DNA of 6,675 nt from Chlorobium sp. (GCA_026193435.1 JAPHUN010000327.1:1-6675), one strand, 5' to 3'; positions 1 through 5,796 are shown, numbered from the stretch's first letter. Translations and numbers: made by a program. The notes: generated from the letters alone by a model not told the origin.

Positions 1-384
1 GAAAGCGGAAAAAACACGGCGAGTTACAAAACGCGCGACAGACATACCTATTCCGTCAGTTTCAGTCCGGACAGTTCACTGATCATCCTGTGCGGCAGGG
101 ACGCGATGGTCAAGATTCTCGACGCGGCTACCGGAGATATCAGGCATATCATGGAGGGGCACCATGACGGTGTTCGCAGTGTCCGGTTCAGCCCCGACGG
201 CAAAAAAGCAGCCAGCGTAGCCAATGATGAGTCGGTGCGACTCTGGGATGTGGAGTCAGGAAAAGAGATTCACTCCTATCGAGGCCATGTGCTTGAAGTC
301 CAGTCGGTGGATATCTCTCCTGACGGCACGATGATCGTCAGCGGCAGTGACGATCGCAAAATCAAGTTCTGGAGAATGAAATAA
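1..384 (+). CDS. WD40-repeat protein, C-terminal fragment (5' end outside window)
   Basis: The frame is open from base 1 and ends at TAA 382-384, leaving 127 residues of the C-terminus. Three consecutive WD40 blades are visible. The first is partial, around residues 15-41, with FSPD at 21-24 and a degenerate KILD end. The second runs from GH at 53-54 through FSPDG to LWD at 81-83. The third runs from GH at 95-96 through ISPDG and GSDD to FW at 123-124. WD40 blades build a beta-propeller used as a protein-binding scaffold. Bacterial examples are often large or fused to other domains, so the missing N-terminus may hold an effector or enzymatic domain. An internal ATG at 106 is not a credible start, because a WD40 blade continues upstream of it. 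The family call is firm; the specific role is unknown. Confidence 0.93.
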   Translation, partial: ESGKNTASYKTRDRHTYSVSFSPDSSLIILCGRDAMVKILDAATGDIRHIMEGHHDGVRSVRFSPDGKKAASVANDESVRLWDVESGKEIHSYRGHVLEVQSVDISPDGTMIVSGSDDRKIKFWRMK

Positions 385-454
385 CCTTCATCCTCTCTTG
401 TTGTATGAGCCTCGTGAACTACTCTTTTCTCCTGTGAGTCGGTTCCGGTTTCGG

Positions 455-492
455 GTATACCGGTTTCCTTTTTCAGCCCGAAACCGGTATAC
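455..492. repeat. Perfect 13-bp inverted repeat with an alternative overlapping stem, between convergent genes
   Basis: GTATACCGGTTTC at 455-467 is exactly complementary to 480-492, with a 12-base loop. A second, mutually exclusive stem of 11 bp pairs CCGGTTTCGGG at 445-455 with 477-487, because the left side carries CCGGTTTC twice. The site lies in the 122-base gap between the ends of two convergent genes, where a bidirectional terminator is expected. Neither side has the T-run of a normal intrinsic terminator, so termination is an inference from position and symmetry. Confidence 0.6.
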
Positions 493-506
493 GGTCACGT
501 CACTGG

Positions 507-959
507 TCAGGAAAAGAATTTTTTGGCCATGCCGAGTAATCCTTCGAGCCCGCCTGCATTGTCAATTATATTATCAAGCAGCGATCCGTCCGGGCTTGCT
601 TTATCGACCATTTCCGGAAGCGCGTCTGCAATGGCGGTTTCCGCGCTTTTTTCATCGAGTCCGAGCATGCTTGCAAAATCGGCTATCTTGTCGGAACCGA
701 GAATGTTTTTGATGGCGTCACCCGAGATCGATGAGTTCTTGCCTTTTCCAAGCCATGATGCGGCAATATCATCGAGCCCTGCCTCCTGCATTTTGCCGAG
801 CACCGTTCCAAGGTCAAGCTTGTCTCCCTTGCCGCCGAAAAGACTGCTGAGCGCTGAAGAGAGCTGGTTCGTATCGAGAGCTGTCGTGGCATCGTCATTG
901 TTGTTCTGGATGACCGATGCGCCGAGTTCAAGCAGATCTTTGATGTCCATGGGTTTCAT
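507..959 (-). CDS. YidB-like (DUF937-type) protein
   Basis: The product is 150 residues with no signal peptide or membrane segment. The second half carries the pattern I associate with the YidB/DUF937 group: SWLGKG at 68-73, SISGDAIKNILGSDKI around 77-92, LGLDEKSAETAIADALPEMVD around 99-119, and SPDGSL at 122-127. The first half is a polar, helix-prone segment rich in Asp, Asn, Ser and Leu. The Gly/Leu-rich end (GGLEGLLGMAKKFF) is also usual in the group. No biochemical function is established that I can rely on, and it is probably a small soluble helical protein. ATG at 957-959 is used; a second in-frame ATG at 948-950 is an alternative, and neither has a strong ribosome-binding site. The gene is convergent with the WD40 gene and divergent from arfB, so it is likely a single transcription unit. 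Confidence 0.88.
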   Translation of the reverse strand: MKPMDIKDLLELGASVIQNNNDDATTALDTNQLSSALSSLFGGKGDKLDLGTVLGKMQEAGLDDIAASWLGKGKNSSISGDAIKNILGSDKIADFASMLGLDEKSAETAIADALPEMVDKASPDGSLLDNIIDNAGGLEGLLGMAKKFFS

Positions 960-1102
960 GTTGTTTCAGGTTAGGCGAAAAATATCTGAAATAGCTGAAA
1001 AAAGCACTACTGTTTCAATATAGCTCACCTTCATGTCATAATGAAGATGATACTGAGCGCTTGTACTGCACCGGGGTTGCTGAAAAAAAAGTTGCGATAA
1101 CC

Positions 1103-1513
1103 ATGAGAGTATCCAATACCATAACGATCGATGATGCCGAGATCGAGATACAGGCGGTAAGGTCACAGGGGGCAGGAGGACAGAATGTCAACAAGGTTGC
1201 GACAGCAATTCACCTGCGTTTCGATATACATGCGTCTTCGCTTCCTGGTTTCTGCAAACAGAGACTGCTGGCTCTTCATGACAGACGAATTACGAAAGAT
1301 GGTGTTATCATCATCAAGGCGCAGGAGCATCGTTCTCAGGAGAAAAACCGTCAGGAGGCTCTGGATCGTCTGAATGCGATTGTTCAGAACGCAACGACAG
1401 TAAGGAAAGCAAGAAAAAGAACACGTCCAACCGGCAGCTCAAGAGAAAAACGGCTTGAAGGCAAGGCAAGGAGGGGCCGGATAAAAGTATTGCGAAAAAA
1501 GGTGGATGATTAA
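1103..1513 (+). CDS. arfB: Alternative ribosome-rescue factor ArfB (YaeJ), peptidyl-tRNA hydrolase
   Basis: ArfB hydrolyses peptidyl-tRNA on ribosomes stalled at the end of a broken mRNA, releasing the chain without a stop codon. The 136-residue product has the GGQ catalytic motif at residues 25-27 within RSQGAGGQNVNK, followed by the family blocks TAIHLRFDI (34-42), ASSLP (44-48), DGVIIIKAQEHRSQE (66-80) and NR. The basic C-terminal tail, from about residue 101 with TRPTGSSREKRL, matches the tail that enters the empty mRNA channel. Length is close to the E. coli protein (about 140), so this is the stand-alone rescue factor and not a full release factor. ATG 1103 fits the family N-terminus. 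An upstream in-frame TTG at 1061 would add 14 residues that match nothing known to me. The Shine-Dalgarno sequence is poor. A hairpin follows the stop directly. Confidence 0.95.
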   Translation: MRVSNTITIDDAEIEIQAVRSQGAGGQNVNKVATAIHLRFDIHASSLPGFCKQRLLALHDRRITKDGVIIIKAQEHRSQEKNRQEALDRLNAIVQNATTVRKARKRTRPTGSSREKRLEGKARRGRIKVLRKKVDD

Positions 1514-1518
1514 ATGAA

Positions 1519-1542
1519 AAAGGCTCCTGTTTCGGAGCCTTT
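1519..1542 (+). terminator. Probable intrinsic terminator of arfB
   Basis: AAAGGCTCC (1519-1527) pairs perfectly with GGAGCCTTT (1534-1542) around a 6-base loop. It starts 6 bases after the arfB stop codon. The T-tract is short and is part of the stem, so efficiency may be moderate. Confidence 0.7.
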
Positions 1543-1586
1543 CACCTATGGTTCAAGCCACATAAAAAAGCTCAAAACCACATACA

Positions 1587-1641
1587 GTCATGCCGCCCTG
1601 TGTAATATTCAAGTTATTACACGGGGTGATCCGGCATCCAT
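1587..1641 (-). repeat. Palindromic repeat A, long form with a nested inner palindrome
   Basis: Read on the minus strand, the element begins ATGGATGCCGG and ends CGGCATGAC, the same outer edges as the shorter copies elsewhere in the window. The outer arms TGCCG (1591-1595) and CGGCA (1632-1636) pair. Inside sits a perfect 8-bp stem, GTGTAATA (1600-1607) with TATTACAC (1615-1622), extended by CCC/GGG across a one-base bulge. At 55 bases it is 25 longer than the other full copies. Confidence 0.6.
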
Positions 1642-1660
1642 GCAGACCTCAGCGCTAACG

Positions 1661-1677
1661 ATGGATTCCCGTGTAAG
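1661..1677 (+). repeat. Palindromic repeat B, left half only
   Basis: ATGGATTCCCGTGTAAG matches the first half of the repeat family, and its arm ATTCCCGTG is identical to one arm of copy D at 5938-5967. The loop has lost a base (TAAG against TCAAG) and the right arm is absent. It looks like a decayed copy. Confidence 0.5.
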
Positions 1678-1742
1678 ATCTCTGAAACAGATACTCAGAT
1701 TTCACGTGGTTGATATGGCAACTATAGGGTTTCCGGCAAAAG

Positions 1743-1772
1743 ATGGATCCCCGGGTCAAGCCCGGGGATGAC
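1743..1772 (+). repeat. Palindromic repeat C, full 30-base copy
   Basis: ATGGATCCCCGGGTCAAG leads into a perfect mirror arm: ATCCCCGGG at 1747-1755 pairs with CCCGGGGAT at 1761-1769 around the loop TCAAG. The element ends in ATGAC. It lies 83 bases past the end of the minus-strand exported-protein gene, where it could also stop transcripts. Confidence 0.7.
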
Positions 1773-1854
1773 AACCAGGAGTGATGCTGCTAACCATTTC
1801 CTGCTCAAAATACGAGAGGCAGCCCCTTTTTGGTGTTTGGTGTAAAGATGTTTT

Positions 1855-2484
1855 TCAGATGGTTTTTGCTGTAATCTTATAGAGTCCGCCGGTGTGTTTG
1901 CCTGAACGGGTTGTTTTCATAAAGTCGAGGTCCAGGGTAACGCCGCCTGTTGTGGCCCGGCTTTTTGCGATACCGTTGAGCGCTACGTTAATCGATTTGC
2001 CCGAGGTCTTTCCCTGGGTTACTTTCGAGTTTGACATTGCGATAATAGATGGTCCTTTTTTGAGCGTTTTTCCGTTGTTTGGAATTTCTATGCTTATTGA
2101 TGCTTTTCCATTTGGAGAGAACCCTCTGACCGCCCAGACGTTAGGAAGAGCGACGGTAACCAGATCCTTGTCGAGCTCGAGCTTTGCATCCTTGAGGTCA
2201 TTGGGTTTGAGTTCATCATTGCCGTTTACGATGCCCGACCATGCAACATTCATGCTGTTGTCCCCCTCATCAAGGGCTTCTGAAGAAGGTGTCTCAAAAT
2301 TCAGTTCGAGGTCTGAATAGTAGTGCAGAATAATGAACTCGGGAAGCGTGGTAGACACTTTTGCCTGACCGCTTGCAGAGGCACGTGTGGCGGCCGGCGC
2401 TTCTGTTGCTGTTATCGGCAGGACAACTGCCGCAAACAGAATTGCGCCAGCAAGAAGTGATTTGATGGTGCTGATAGTCTTCAT
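1855..2484 (-). CDS. Exported protein of unknown function, expressed from a sigma-54-type promoter
   Basis: I do not recognise the family. The 209-residue product starts with a clear Sec signal peptide: MKTISTIK, a hydrophobic core at about 9-22, and an Ala-rich cleavage region, possibly after Ala29 or Ala32. The mature part has no cysteine and no further membrane helix. It alternates short hydrophobic and polar stretches, with Asn/Gly turns and many Ser, Thr and Lys, which suggests a beta-rich periplasmic or surface protein. The C-terminus, GGLYKITAKTI, resembles the closing strand of pilin-like or DUF4402-like secreted proteins, but this is weak and I do not assign it. ATG 2482-2484 has a good GGGAG ribosome site 7 bases upstream. 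A consensus sigma-54 promoter lies about 60-80 bases upstream of the start. The gene follows the M23 peptidase gene on the same strand but is separated from it by a strong terminator, so it is transcribed alone. Confidence 0.85.
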   Translation of the reverse strand: MKTISTIKSLLAGAILFAAVVLPITATEAPAATRASASGQAKVSTTLPEFIILHYYSDLELNFETPSSEALDEGDNSMNVAWSGIVNGNDELKPNDLKDAKLELDKDLVTVALPNVWAVRGFSPNGKASISIEIPNNGKTLKKGPSIIAMSNSKVTQGKTSGKSINVALNGIAKSRATTGGVTLDLDFMKTTRSGKHTGGLYKITAKTI

Positions 2485-2490
2485 GATAGT

Positions 2491-2498
2491 CTCCCTTT
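2491..2498 (-). promoter_or_regulatory. Ribosome-binding site of the exported-protein gene
   Basis: On the minus strand AAAGGGAG stands 6-7 bases before ATG 2484. It is one of the best Shine-Dalgarno matches in the window and fixes this start. High expression is plausible. Confidence 0.7.
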
Positions 2499-2542
2499 TA
2501 TTTTGCTGTTATAGTGTGTGATGTCTGTAACTCTGGTTACTA

Positions 2543-2562
2543 TTCAGCAAAGGGCGTGCCAA
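2543..2562 (-). promoter_or_regulatory. Sigma-54 (RpoN) promoter for the exported-protein gene
   Basis: The minus strand reads TGGCACGCCCTTTGCT. This matches the sigma-54 consensus YTGGCACG-N4-TTGCW at every defined base. The diagnostic GG (2560-2559) and GC (2548-2547) are separated by exactly 10 bases, as required. Transcription should start near 2535, giving a leader of about 50 bases before ATG 2484. Such promoters depend on an ATP-using enhancer-binding activator, so the gene should be tightly switched. The match was read directly; promoter activity and the presence of rpoN in this genome are inferred. Confidence 0.8.
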
Positions 2563-2651
2563 AATGCGTTATCGGAGGCGCGATTATTGTTAAAGTGCTA
2601 TTAAATAATAAGATGGCAATGTATTTTTCGCAGGCTGAAGGACGGTGACAT

Positions 2652-2674
2652 AACAATAGCAGAATGCTGTTGTT
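2652..2674. promoter_or_regulatory. Candidate upstream activator (enhancer-binding protein) site
   Basis: AACAATAGCA (2652-2661) and TGCTGTTGTT (2665-2674) form a 10-bp inverted repeat with one mismatched pair and a 3-base centre. It lies about 117-139 bases upstream of the predicted sigma-54 start, the usual distance for activator dimers of this promoter class. The assignment rests on symmetry and position only. Confidence 0.45.
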
Positions 2675-2767
2675 GCGATATGACGCAGTTGTGTTCTGTG
2701 GGGAGCAGGGATGACACACGTGTTTCAGTATCGCGCTCGGGGATCAGGCTACAGGTGTGGCAGAGAG

Positions 2768-2801
2768 AAAAAAAGGCGGCCTCACATTGCAAGGCCGCCT
2801 T
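2768..2801 (-). terminator. Strong intrinsic terminator of the M23 peptidase gene
   Basis: AAGGCGGCCT (2773-2782) pairs perfectly with AGGCCGCCTT (2792-2801) around a 9-base loop. On the minus strand the stem runs straight into seven T residues (complement of 2768-2774). It starts 17 bases beyond the peptidase stop codon and should separate that gene from the sigma-54-driven one downstream. Confidence 0.92.
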
Positions 2802-2818
2802 CAGACTGTTCGTGGCAA

Positions 2819-4216
2819 TCAGTTTATAGCAGAAGAGGTCTGCGAAGAGGCTTTGGCATTACCGGCGACAAGAATAGCATTGTTTTCAAGTTGCATACGG
2901 AAAAGAGAAATCTGTGCTTGAAAGTTTTCCATTTCAGCTTTGGGCAGCCCGTTTATTTCGCATACCGATTTCAAGGCGATGAGAGGATTTTGCGGCTTTC
3001 CGTTGCGAACCACCCTGAAATCGAGATGAGGACCTGTGGAACGTCCGGTAGAGCCGACATAACCGATGACCTGTCCCTGCTTTACCCTGCTCCCATGTCT
3101 CGCGTTCGCGCTGAAACGGCTTAAATGAAGATACTTTGTATGGTAACCGTTCGGGTGGGCAATCGTTACCATGTTGCCGGCAGCGCCTTTTCTGCCGCGG
3201 AACAGAATTTTACCATCGGCAGCGGCGTAGACCGGTGTTCCTCTTGGTGCCGCCAGGTCGACTCCACCATGAAAGTGACGCCTTCTGAGAACGGGATGGG
3301 TTCTGTATCCGAAACGGCTTGAAATTCTGGAATAGTTACACGGTCTGACAAACAAAGCGTTTGAACGTTTCAGCGATTTGCCCTTGCTGTCGTAATAGCC
3401 TGTATTGCCTTTTGAATCGGTAAAACGATACGCCGTAGCCGGGGTTTTTCCGGTATATATTTCAGCGGCCAGGATTTTGCCGATCCCGACACATTCATTT
3501 CCGACCCACTCTTCCTCAAACAGTACATTGTAGGTTGTTCCCGGCTGAATGTCGCGTTTGAAATTGACTTTATACGCGAAGAGTTTCTGAAGCTGACTGA
3601 TCAGTGCGTATCTCCCGTGTTGCTGAAGTTCAGCTGAAAGAGTCGATGAGATGGTCCCTGAAAGCGCTGCAATCCTGTTCTGGGACTCAAAGGTTTCCTG
3701 CCAGATATTGAAATCGTATGTTTCAGGATTTTTCTGTACATGCAGGATAGTCGAAGGCGATTGCTGATAGGTGAAACAGAGAAATTCGCCACGGGGATCT
3801 TTTTCGATGAGATACGGTTTTCCCGGTCTGAAATTTTTGATGGAAAAGCTGCCTTTGAGCTGTTGGGTAATATCGTGAATATCGTTTGCCGACAGCCCCT
3901 GGTGCTGAAGAATACTGTAGAGTGATTCTCCCTTCTGGATGATGGACTCTTGTATGAGGTTTGAATATTGAGAGCCTTCGTTCTCAATGGTAACCAGTTC
4001 TTCTTCACCTGTCGATCCGAGTTCATCTTCATAACTGTTGAATAATGAAGAAACGGCAGGCTGGAAAAGACCGGTGAGTAGAACAACAGAACTTATGGCA
4101 ACAGCCGTGATATGAACAGCGTGTTTTTTTGTGTGCAGTAGTTTGAAGAAGCGTTCCAGATATTCTGAAACTTGATGTTTCACATGTTTCATACTCGATC
4201 TTCTGTGGTTTTTCAT
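2819..4216 (-). CDS. Membrane-anchored M23 (LytM-type) peptidoglycan endopeptidase
   Basis: M23 peptidases cut peptide cross-links in the cell wall. The 465-residue product has a short cytoplasmic basic start, one membrane helix at about 33-53, and then an acidic linker. A LysM/OapA-like segment follows (IQKGESLYSILQHQGLS, about 93-109), then a Csd3/MepM-like middle domain to about residue 275. The M23 core lies at about 295-412, with SSRFGYRTHPVL, H316xxxD320 (HGGVD), KYLHLS with H364, and TGPHLDF with H397. The layout resembles MepM/YebA-type enzymes used in wall growth. The usual second His of the HxH motif is Asp399 here, a substitution I believe occurs in some subgroups. About 50 residues follow the core, with no clear role. 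ATG 4216 is the longest start; Met9 (4190-4192) is an alternative, and neither has a strong ribosome site. A strong terminator follows. Confidence 0.93.
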   Translation of the reverse strand: MKNHRRSSMKHVKHQVSEYLERFFKLLHTKKHAVHITAVAISSVVLLTGLFQPAVSSLFNSYEDELGSTGEEELVTIENEGSQYSNLIQESIIQKGESLYSILQHQGLSANDIHDITQQLKGSFSIKNFRPGKPYLIEKDPRGEFLCFTYQQSPSTILHVQKNPETYDFNIWQETFESQNRIAALSGTISSTLSAELQQHGRYALISQLQKLFAYKVNFKRDIQPGTTYNVLFEEEWVGNECVGIGKILAAEIYTGKTPATAYRFTDSKGNTGYYDSKGKSLKRSNALFVRPCNYSRISSRFGYRTHPVLRRRHFHGGVDLAAPRGTPVYAAADGKILFRGRKGAAGNMVTIAHPNGYHTKYLHLSRFSANARHGSRVKQGQVIGYVGSTGRSTGPHLDFRVVRNGKPQNPLIALKSVCEINGLPKAEMENFQAQISLFRMQLENNAILVAGNAKASSQTSSAIN

Positions 4217-4536
4217 TCAGGTAGTGTGTTCATACGTTTCTTCAATGCTACCCTATGCCGTTCAGATCAATAAATGCATAGCGCATAACGACTCTGTGAC
4301 CAATACAATGTCACACGTTAAAAATTACGTGTCTATGTATTGCTGGCGGTATTTAATAGGAAAGCATCTATCAATCTAAAAGTAAAATGCGCAATTCGCA
4401 AAAAAACAAGGGAGAAAGTACTGCTGTTACAGGGAAAAAAAGGTTGAAAAATGGCGTTCTATGATTTTTTTAAGTGAGTTTGTTTGTGGTTACATTAAAA
4501 AAAGAGCGTTCTGAGAGAAAAAAGAAATGATTGAAT
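4217..4536. other. AT-rich divergent spacer between the M23 peptidase and DUF4010 genes
   Basis: These 320 bases separate the starts of two divergent genes and must hold both promoters. I see an imperfect dyad at 4301-4342 and A-runs at 4400-4406, 4434-4440 and 4497-4503. I also see GCGTTCT twice, at 4454-4460 and 4506-4512. I could not assign -35/-10 boxes with confidence. An eight-codon open frame at 4451-4477 has a passable AAAGG ribosome site, but I do not call it a gene. Confidence 0.6.
4301..4342. promoter_or_regulatory. Imperfect dyad, candidate operator in the divergent promoter region
   Basis: CAATAC (4301-4306) pairs with GTATTG (4337-4342), and ACACGT (4313-4318) pairs with ACGTGT (4327-4332). 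An unpaired AATGTC/CTAT step lies between the two helices and an AT-rich 8-base centre lies inside. It is well inside the gap between divergent genes, so a shared regulator site or an RNA hairpin leader are both possible. No factor is recognised. Confidence 0.4.
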
Positions 4537-5796
4537 ATGGACCTGTCAGCCTGGCAGATACTCGGAATTTCTCTGGGCCTCGGACTTCTTGTCGGGCTTC
4601 AGCGTGAATGGTCCAAGGCAGAAGGGGCAGGGATCCGTACCTATCCGATGATAACGGTTTTCGGTACTGTCTGCGCAATGCTTGCGGAACGATACGGAGG
4701 CGGAATCCTTTTGGGGGGTGTAATTGCGTTAGGCGCAATGATGGTCGTGATGAAAGTCACGATGAACATCAACCTTCAGGCTTCGGAACATCCGCATACA
4801 GGGCCTACAACCGGAATTGCCGCACTGCTCATGTATGCCGTTGGCGCTATGCTTGCTATGGGAAACATCGTGCCGGCCATGGCAATAGGCGGCGGGGTTG
4901 CCCTGCTTCTTCAGTGGAAGCAGCCCTTGCACGGATTTGTCAAGCGGATCGGAAAAGACGACATGCAGGCGATATTTCGACTGGTGCTTCTGGCCCTGGT
5001 GGTTCTTCCTGTGCTGCCGGACAGAAACTACGGTCCCTATGGTGTGCTGAATCCTTCGCACATATGGATGATGGTGGTGCTGATTGTCGGTATCAGTGTC
5101 GGCAGCTATCTTGTTTCGCGGTTCATGGGCGCAAAGGCGGGTTCACTGCTCGGTGGTTTTCTTGGGGGCCTTATTTCAAGTACCGCTACTACGATCAGTT
5201 ATGCACGCAGGTCGAAAACAACGCAGGGAACCTCTTCGTTGGCGGCAATGGTGATCATGATCGCTTCCTCGATTGTCTTTGTCCGTGTGACCGTTGAAAT
5301 TGCTGTCGTCGCTCCCGGAGTTCTTCCTTTTATCCTCCCCCAGTTTACTGTTATGTTCATAGTGATGGCACTCATTTCCGCGGTTGCCTGGTTCTCCGCC
5401 AGGGGAAGCGGGAAGGAACTGCCCGAAGCTGAAGATCCGTCGGACCTGGGAGCTGCCGTTGCTTTCGGGGCACTCTATGCGCTTGTACTGGTTGCTGTAG
5501 CCGCGGCAAAAGAGTATTTCGGCGATCAGGGACTGTACGTTGTTGCCGCGCTGTCCGGACTGACAGATATGGATGCGATAACGCTGTCAACTGCGCGACT
5601 GATCGAGGATGACAGGATAGGCGCTGATATCGGGTGGCGGATGATGATGCTCGGCGCGCTGTCCAACATTCTGTTTAAAGCCGGAGCGGTGGCTGTATTG
5701 GGGGAGAGGAAGCTTTTTGCTTCCATAGCGCTGCTTTTCGGGCTGTCGCTTGCAGGAGGAGCCGCCCTTTTGTGGTTATGGCCGGATGTTGGGTAA
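4537..5796 (+). CDS. MgtC/SapB-DUF4010 family inner-membrane protein
   Basis: The 419-residue product is almost entirely hydrophobic, with roughly ten to twelve membrane segments. The N-terminal part (about 8-130) is MgtC/SapB-like: LGLGLLVGLQREW at 13-25, then GIRTYPMITVFG at 32-43. The remainder is DUF4010, with LPDRNYGPYGVLNP (160-173), GLISSTATTISYARRSK (211-227) and ALSGLTDMDAITLS (338-351). The Asn, Asp and Arg in these loops are the likely functional residues. MgtC proteins are linked to magnesium limitation and to control of ATP synthase in enterobacteria, but the DUF4010 branch has no proven substrate, so transport is only a guess. I chose ATG 4537; an in-frame TTG at 4531 would add two residues. 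The ribosome site is weak (AGAAA). The TAA stop is itself the first unit of a heptamer repeat. Confidence 0.92.
   Translation: MDLSAWQILGISLGLGLLVGLQREWSKAEGAGIRTYPMITVFGTVCAMLAERYGGGILLGGVIALGAMMVVMKVTMNINLQASEHPHTGPTTGIAALLMYAVGAMLAMGNIVPAMAIGGGVALLLQWKQPLHGFVKRIGKDDMQAIFRLVLLALVVLPVLPDRNYGPYGVLNPSHIWMMVVLIVGISVGSYLVSRFMGAKAGSLLGGFLGGLISSTATTISYARRSKTTQGTSSLAAMVIMIASSIVFVRVTVEIAVVAPGVLPFILPQFTVMFIVMALISAVAWFSARGSGKELPEAEDPSDLGAAVAFGALYALVLVAVAAAKEYFGDQGLYVVAALSGLTDMDAITLSTARLIEDDRIGADIGWRMMMLGALSNILFKAGAVAVLGERKLFASIALLFGLSLAGGAALLWLWPDVG

Larger units (their letters stand above)
1514..1854. other. Gene-free spacer between convergent arfB and the exported-protein gene
   Basis: This 341-base stretch separates the ends of two convergent genes. 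It holds the arfB terminator hairpin at 1519-1542 and three members of a palindromic repeat family at 1587-1641, 1661-1677 and 1743-1772. An open frame at 1514-1771 runs through all of these and encodes nothing recognisable, so I do not call it. Bases 1775-1854 show no further signal apart from a 4-bp GAGG/CCCC-type pairing near 1815-1825 that is too weak to call. Confidence 0.7.
2485..2818. other. Regulatory spacer between the M23 peptidase and exported-protein genes
   Basis: The two flanking genes point the same way, yet 334 bases separate them. From right to left the spacer contains the M23 terminator (2768-2801), a palindromic ACACGTGT at 2716-2723, the dyad at 2652-2674, an AT-rich run around 2585-2630, the sigma-54 promoter at 2543-2562 and the ribosome site. 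No coding sequence is supported. Confidence 0.7.

Noticed and set aside
983..1017. Possible sigma-70 promoter for the YidB-like gene (TTGAAA, 17-base gap, GCTATT on the minus strand)
   Set aside because: The -10 box matches only three of six consensus bases, which is within chance in an AT-rich spacer.
523..1023. Long plus-strand open frame opposite the YidB-like gene
   Set aside because: It is a low-complexity Ser/Pro/Leu-rich shadow of a minus-strand gene with a clear family match.
1041..1100. 19-codon frame ending two bases before the arfB start, as a possible leader peptide
   Set aside because: There is no ribosome site before ATG 1041 and no attenuator-like structure. A short chance frame explains it.
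1061..1102. TTG start extending ArfB by 14 residues
   Set aside because: The extra residues match no part of the family, while ATG 1103 aligns with the known N-terminus.
1514..1771. 85-codon frame directly after arfB
   Set aside because: It runs through the arfB terminator and three palindromic repeats, has no ribosome site, and its product resembles nothing.
2711..3124. Plus-strand frame across the end of the M23 gene
   Set aside because: It crosses a strong terminator and lies antisense to a well-supported coding region.
4608..5297. 229-codon frame inside the DUF4010 gene
   Set aside because: It is an Arg/Cys/Gly-rich out-of-frame shadow. The DUF4010 frame carries all family motifs.
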